9,728 nt of DNA from an uncultured Lachnospiraceae bacterium (lineage in GTDB: Bacteria; Bacillota; Clostridia; Lachnospirales; Lachnospiraceae). The position numbers and the translations under genes are program-made. Of the stretch, positions 6,661 through 9,728 are shown one piece after another. The stretch's first letter is position 1. Every line of letters starts with the position of its first letter. The stretch is from positions 1 through 9,728 of the forward strand of contig CACZTA010000380.1 of NCBI GenBank assembly GCA_902783935.1, given 5' to 3'. The notes under the pieces were generated by a model. The model was given only the letters and a program-made list of their open reading frames with translations, did no database searches and was not told the DNA's origin.

Positions 6661-7881
6661 ATGGTAAACGTAATCGGGCTCGGCTACATCGGCCTGCCCA
6701 CCGCCCTTATGATGGCTTCTCACGGGGTAGAGGTAATCGGCACCGACTATAACAAAGAACTTGTCGCAACTCTGAACGCCGGTCGTACCACCTTCAAGGA
6801 GGACGGCCTCGACGAGCTGTTTCAGGATGCCGTAAAGGCGGGGATCAAGTTCACGACGGAGTATCAGGTAACAGATACATATATCGTTTCCGTTCCGACG
6901 CCCTATGACAAGTTCAGCAAGAAGGTCGACGCCTGCTACGTCGTCGCCGCGGTGAAGGAGGTTCTGAAGGTCTGCCCCAAGGGAGCCACGGTGGTGATCG
7001 AATCCACGGTTTCCCCCGGCACCATTGAGAAATATGTCCGGCCCGTCATCGAGGAGCACGGCTTTACCATCGGCGAGGATCTGAACCTCGTTCACGCTCC
7101 GGAGCGCATCATCCCCGGCAACATGGTGTATGAACTGCTGCACAACAACCGCACCATCGGCGCGGACGACAAAGCTGTCGGGGAAAAGGTGAAGGCGCTT
7201 TATGCCTCCTTCTGTCAGGGTGAGATCGTCGTTACCGATATCAAGACGGCGGAAATGACCAAGGTCGTGGAGAACACCTTCCGCGCGGTCAATATTGCTT
7301 TTGCCAACGAGCTGGCGAAGATCTGCCGCCATGACAACATGGATGTCTACGAGATCATTAAGATCTGCAATATGCACCCCCGCGTCAACATCCTGCAGCC
7401 GGGTCCCGGCGTCGGCGGCCACTGCATCTCCGTTGACCCGTGGTTCCTGGTGGGCGACTACCCGTCCCTGACGAAGGTGATCTGGGACGCCATGAAAGTG
7501 AACGATTCCATGCCCGACTTTGTGCTGAACCGCATCTATGAGATCATGAAGGAGAAGGGCATGACGGATATTTCCCGTGTCGGCCTCTACGGTCTCACGT
7601 ACAAAGAGAACGTCGATGATATGCGGGAATCTCCCACTCTGCAGCTGCTGGAGAGCCAGGAACGCCATCTCGCCGCCGGTCTGAAGGTTTACGATCCCTT
7701 CATCGAGAAGGACGTTGTGAAGAACCAGTACCACAGCCTGGACGAGTTTCTGGATGCCGTTGACCTTGTCGTGATCATGGTGAAGCACAACGAGATCAAA
7801 GAGAACATGGGCAAGCTGGCGGGCAAGGTCGTCCTGGACTGCCACAATATCTGTGATCTGCCCGGTGTGTATCATATCTGA
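6661..7881 (+). CDS. wecC: UDP-N-acetyl-D-mannosamine dehydrogenase
   Basis: This 406-residue enzyme oxidizes UDP-ManNAc to UDP-ManNAc uronic acid in two NAD-dependent steps in the cytoplasm. The NAD-binding motif GLGYIG starts at Gly6. STVSPGT, PERIIPGNM, and EMTKVVENTFRAVNIAFANE with Lys201 follow. HPRVNILQPGPGVGGHCISVDPWF contains the catalytic Cys255; this stretch is close to the one I know from E. coli WecC and separates it from UDP-glucose dehydrogenases. GLTYKENVDDMRESP starts the C-terminal domain. Length is normal. Codon use is visibly richer in C- and G-ending codons than in the neighbouring genes, which may mean high expression or a different origin. The 2-epimerase that would supply UDP-ManNAc is not in the window. 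A UDP-GlcNAc dehydrogenase activity (WbpA type) is the main alternative. Confidence 0.92.
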   Translation: MVNVIGLGYIGLPTALMMASHGVEVIGTDYNKELVATLNAGRTTFKEDGLDELFQDAVKAGIKFTTEYQVTDTYIVSVPTPYDKFSKKVDACYVVAAVKEVLKVCPKGATVVIESTVSPGTIEKYVRPVIEEHGFTIGEDLNLVHAPERIIPGNMVYELLHNNRTIGADDKAVGEKVKALYASFCQGEIVVTDIKTAEMTKVVENTFRAVNIAFANELAKICRHDNMDVYEIIKICNMHPRVNILQPGPGVGGHCISVDPWFLVGDYPSLTKVIWDAMKVNDSMPDFVLNRIYEIMKEKGMTDISRVGLYGLTYKENVDDMRESPTLQLLESQERHLAAGLKVYDPFIEKDVVKNQYHSLDEFLDAVDLVVIMVKHNEIKENMGKLAGKVVLDCHNICDLPGVYHI

Positions 7882-7895
7882 GCAGTGACAAACAA

Positions 7896-7991
7896 GGAGG
7901 CGGTGAGCCCCGGAACAGGGAATAACTGCATCGAAAAGCAGTCATGATCTGCGATAGCACAGGGATACATCGCCTCCGGAGTTTTTCTTTT
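7896..7991 (+). terminator. Long-stem element with T tract: candidate terminator or attenuator
   Basis: GGAGGCGGTG (7896-7905) pairs with CATCGCCTCC (7968-7977) over 10 bases with one G-U, enclosing 62 bases. Inside, CCC (7908-7910) can stack on the stem by pairing with GGG (7962-7964), and ACTGC (7925-7929) pairs with GCAGT (7938-7942) around an ATCGAAAA loop. GCAG (7938-7941) can instead pair with CTGC (7949-7952), so two inner hairpins exclude each other. TTTTTCTTTT follows at 7982-7991, four bases past the stem. This resembles a structured RNA ahead of a T-rich release site between wecC and the acetyltransferase gene. The long loop and four-base gap make it a non-standard terminator. I could not match it to any riboswitch class I know. 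Confidence 0.4.
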
Positions 7992-8015
7992 CTGAGAAAT
8001 CGTTTTGAAGAAATC

Positions 8016-8019
8016 GGAG
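8016..8019 (+). promoter_or_regulatory. Ribosome binding site deciding the acetyltransferase start
   Basis: GGAG sits 8 bases before the ATG at 8028. The upstream in-frame ATG at 7944 has no ribosome site and lies within the structured element, and its extra 28 residues do not resemble the family. Confidence 0.55.
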
Positions 8020-8027
8020 AAACAGAA

Positions 8028-8504
8028 ATGAACGCAATTGGATTCTACAGGACCGCACGCTGGTTTTATTTACATAAGATTCCTGTGATTCCCGGATTAA
8101 TCAAGGGAATCACATTTGTGCTGTTTAATACCGTAGTTCCCTATACGGCTGATATAGGCAAAGGGACTAAATTTGCCTATGGCGGTATGGGCTGTGTTGT
8201 TCATAAAGACACAAAGATAGGCGAACGTGTAATAATCGGCCAGAATACGACAATCGGTCGTTCCCTGGACCCGGCGGATTATCCGACTATCGGAAACGAT
8301 GTCTATATCTCCGCAGGCGCGAGAATTATCGGCCATATTCATGTAGGGAACAATGTGATTATAGGCGCAAACGCTGTTGTCAATAAGGATGTAGAAGATA
8401 ATTGTGTCGTAGCCGGAGTACCGGCCAGAGTTTTGAGAAAGCTTGATGGTTCAATATGGGACCTGCTTAAGAATATCAGTTTTGCTAATGGGGGGGGGGG
8501 GTAA
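8028..8504 (+). CDS. Hexapeptide-repeat O-acetyltransferase, serine acetyltransferase (CysE)-like
   Basis: The 158-residue protein has a short helical N-terminus and then a left-handed beta-helix: IGKGTKFAYGGMGCVVHKD, TKIGERVIIGQNTTIGR, PTIGNDVYISAGARIIG, HIHVGNNVIIGANAVVNKD, closing with VAGVPARVLRK. This is the serine-acetyltransferase-type repeat arrangement used by many surface-polysaccharide O-acetyltransferases; the His in CVVHKD and GHIHVG are candidates for catalytic residues. Acetyl-CoA-dependent O-acetylation of a sugar in the repeat unit is the likely role; the substrate cannot be read. It is much shorter than true CysE. The gene ends in a run of 12 G coding for four Gly immediately before the stop, so a change in tract length would alter the C-terminus. 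Base composition is more A+T-rich than in the genes up to 7881. Confidence 0.82.
   Translation: MNAIGFYRTARWFYLHKIPVIPGLIKGITFVLFNTVVPYTADIGKGTKFAYGGMGCVVHKDTKIGERVIIGQNTTIGRSLDPADYPTIGNDVYISAGARIIGHIHVGNNVIIGANAVVNKDVEDNCVVAGVPARVLRKLDGSIWDLLKNISFANGGGG
8490..8501 (+). repeat. G12 homopolymer tract at the end of the acetyltransferase gene
   Basis: Twelve consecutive G encode the last four glycines; TAA follows directly. With 13 G the frame would continue for 31 more residues past the junction and stop at a TGA ending at 8596, overlapping the next gene's start at 8586. With 11 G it would end after five altered codons at the TAG at 8515-8517. Tracts of this length are prone to slippage in replication and also to sequencing error. 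Confidence 0.75.
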
Positions 8505-8554
8505 TACCACCCTGTAGTATTCTGTTGGGGAGCGGGCTCATCAAAAAGACGAGA

Positions 8555-8584
8555 TACAGATATTCTGTAACAGGAGGTCTGTAT
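8555..8584 (+). promoter_or_regulatory. Competing hairpins around the glycosyltransferase ribosome site
   Basis: TACAGA (8555-8560) can pair with TCTGTA at 8564-8569 (three-base loop) or, as ATACAGA (8554-8560), with TCTGTAT at 8578-8584. The second pairing would put the ribosome site AGGAGGT (8572-8578) in and at the edge of the loop, next to the ATG at 8586. The ribosome site itself is strong, with 7 bases of spacing. The rest of the gap from 8505 shows an 8-base direct repeat TATTCTGT (8518-8525, 8561-8568) and no terminator. Confidence 0.3.
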
Positions 8585-8585
8585 T

Positions 8586-9728
8586 ATGCGGCTTGAGAAC
8601 TCATCTTTTGACGTGCTCTATCCCGTTATCTGCAAGTTTAAGAACGAGGTTGGGCAAATGACGGTTTGTTTTCTGCTTACGCATGTTCCGAACCCCAGGA
8701 TGAACAAGCGAATTGAAGTATTCAAGGCACAGGCTGATACACACGTGATATGTACGCGAAGGGCCAGTCAGAACATATGGGAGCCCTCGCAGAATGTTGA
8801 CCATGTGATCTTTGATATCGACCTTCCCAGTGCTAAGCATATTGTGAAGCGGTATATAGTTTCCCGGGATTTTCAGAAAAAGGCGCTGGAAAAACTCGAG
8901 GAATTGAAACCGGATGTTATATATGCCGAGGGGTTGGATACACTGATTATCGCCGGAAAGTACAAAAGAAAGCACAATGTTCGGGTTGTGTTTGAAGTGG
9001 CTGATCTGCGGGAGAACTATATAACCAAACCCAGGAAAATCATAGACAGAGCTATTACCGACGCTCTTCTTCAAAAGGAAAAGAAGGCGTTTCGGAACGT
9101 AGACTTCTTAGTTGTTACATCTCCGAAGTTCTACGATATACACTATAAAGATTTGATCTCTGAGGATAAAATGCTGTTTATTCCGAATGCGCCCGATGCG
9201 GAGGTATTTCGGAATTATAAGAAAAAAGATGGCGGAACATTTACAGTCGGGTTCATCGGCGGCATACGCTATCTGAAGCAGATGAAGATGCTCGTCGATA
9301 CGGCGGATGAGATCGGGTTTGACGTCCTCTTTGCCGGAGCGGGCGGGACATCAAATGAGTATGAAGAGATACGAAAATACTGTGAAGGGAAGAGTAATAT
9401 AACCTTCACTGGAAGATATAATTACGAAAGGGAAATTGCGGGATTATACGGAAAAGTGGATTGTGTCTACGCCGTTTATGACGCGGACAATCCGAATGTG
9501 AGAATCGCTCTTCCGAATAAATTATATGAATCGATAATCTGCGAGCTGCCCATAATTGTTGCGAAGGGGACATATCTGGCAGAATTGGTTGAGGAATGGG
9601 ATGTAGGAATCAGTGTAAACCATAAGGAGAAGAGTGAGCTAGTTGATTCAATAAAAAAAATTAAGTGTAATCAGACTAATTATAACAAGTATGTTATGGG
9701 ATGTAGGAAATGGAAGAATAATCAGAGC
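8586..9728 (+). CDS. Family-4-type glycosyltransferase (3'-truncated)
   Basis: An open frame of 381 codons runs from ATG 8586 to the window end without a stop. Conserved points are FLLTHVPNPRMNKRIEVF, PDVIYAEGLDTL, FEVADLRENY, FIPNAPD, then the donor-domain start FTVGFIGGIRYLKQ, LFAGAGG, ITFTGRYNYEREIAGLY and LPNKLYESIICELPIIV. Glu315 in the last motif matches the donor-contacting glutamate of GT4 enzymes. It should be a cytoplasmic GT-B enzyme adding a sugar to the lipid-linked repeat unit; donor and linkage are unknown. The start is set by AGGAGGT seven bases upstream. A second ATG at 8658 sits exactly where homology-like sequence begins, so the first 24 residues may be an unusual extension or the true start may be 8658. 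Base composition falls clearly toward A+T in its last 200 bases. Confidence 0.8.
   Translation, partial: MRLENSSFDVLYPVICKFKNEVGQMTVCFLLTHVPNPRMNKRIEVFKAQADTHVICTRRASQNIWEPSQNVDHVIFDIDLPSAKHIVKRYIVSRDFQKKALEKLEELKPDVIYAEGLDTLIIAGKYKRKHNVRVVFEVADLRENYITKPRKIIDRAITDALLQKEKKAFRNVDFLVVTSPKFYDIHYKDLISEDKMLFIPNAPDAEVFRNYKKKDGGTFTVGFIGGIRYLKQMKMLVDTADEIGFDVLFAGAGGTSNEYEEIRKYCEGKSNITFTGRYNYEREIAGLYGKVDCVYAVYDADNPNVRIALPNKLYESIICELPIIVAKGTYLAELVEEWDVGISVNHKEKSELVDSIKKIKCNQTNYNKYVMGCRKWKNNQS

Noticed and set aside
6562..7875. A 437-codon open frame on the - strand opposite wecC
   Set aside because: It mirrors the strongly biased codon use of wecC, has a low-complexity His/Asp/Val-rich composition with no recognizable family, and wecC itself carries all its motifs. 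It is a shadow of the real gene.
7896..7991. Cyclic-di-GMP riboswitch (GEMM type), suggested by GAAA and GCACAGGG strings
   Set aside because: The conserved core strings of that class and its two parallel hairpins are not present in the right order, so the resemblance is superficial.
1..9728. CRISPR arrays, tRNA or rRNA genes, insertion sequences, phage genes or defence systems
   Set aside because: I saw no spaced direct repeats, no tRNA- or rRNA-like segments and no transposase or integrase motifs on either strand; the window is filled by polysaccharide genes.

Overview
The window is a stretch of a bacterial cell-surface polysaccharide (or glycoconjugate) biosynthesis locus. All nine genes are on the + strand; the first is cut off at its 5' end and the last at its 3' end. 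Dense packing, strong AGGAGG-type ribosome sites, a TTG start and protein sequences typical of anaerobic Gram-positives suggest a Clostridia member (Lachnospiraceae or Oscillospiraceae type). That placement is an inference from sequence style, not a proven assignment.

Layout. 1-759: C-terminal part of a FlaA1/CapD/PglF-type UDP-GlcNAc 4,6-dehydratase. 760-968: 209-base gap with a perfect 17-base dyad and a weak promoter candidate. 969-7881: six genes joined by overlapping stop/start codons or by a strong internal ribosome site: PglE-like aminotransferase, PglC-like phosphosugar transferase, PglD-like acetyltransferase, family-4 (WbuB-like) glycosyltransferase, heparinase II/III-family protein and UDP-ManNAc dehydrogenase (WecC). 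7882-8027: non-coding gap with a long-range 10-bp stem followed by a T-rich tract. 8028-8504: serine-acetyltransferase-like hexapeptide protein ending in a run of 12 G. 8505-8585: short gap with competing small hairpins around a strong ribosome site. 8586-9728: a second family-4 glycosyltransferase, running off the window.

How the genes work together. The dehydratase, PglE-, PglD- and PglC-like proteins form the complete set known from Campylobacter for making UDP-N,N'-diacetylbacillosamine and loading its phosphosugar onto undecaprenyl phosphate. The glycosyltransferases would then extend this lipid-linked primer. WecC makes UDP-ManNAc uronic acid, which would place an acidic sugar in the repeat unit. 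The heparinase-like protein belongs to a fold that normally cleaves uronic-acid polymers, has no visible signal peptide, and is translationally linked to WecC. The hexapeptide protein probably O-acetylates the glycan. Flippase, polymerase and UDP-GlcNAc 2-epimerase genes are not in the window and presumably lie outside it.

The points most worth a second look are the G12 tract (possible phase variation), the structured gap at 7896-7991, and the cytoplasmic-looking lyase next to the uronate-forming enzyme.
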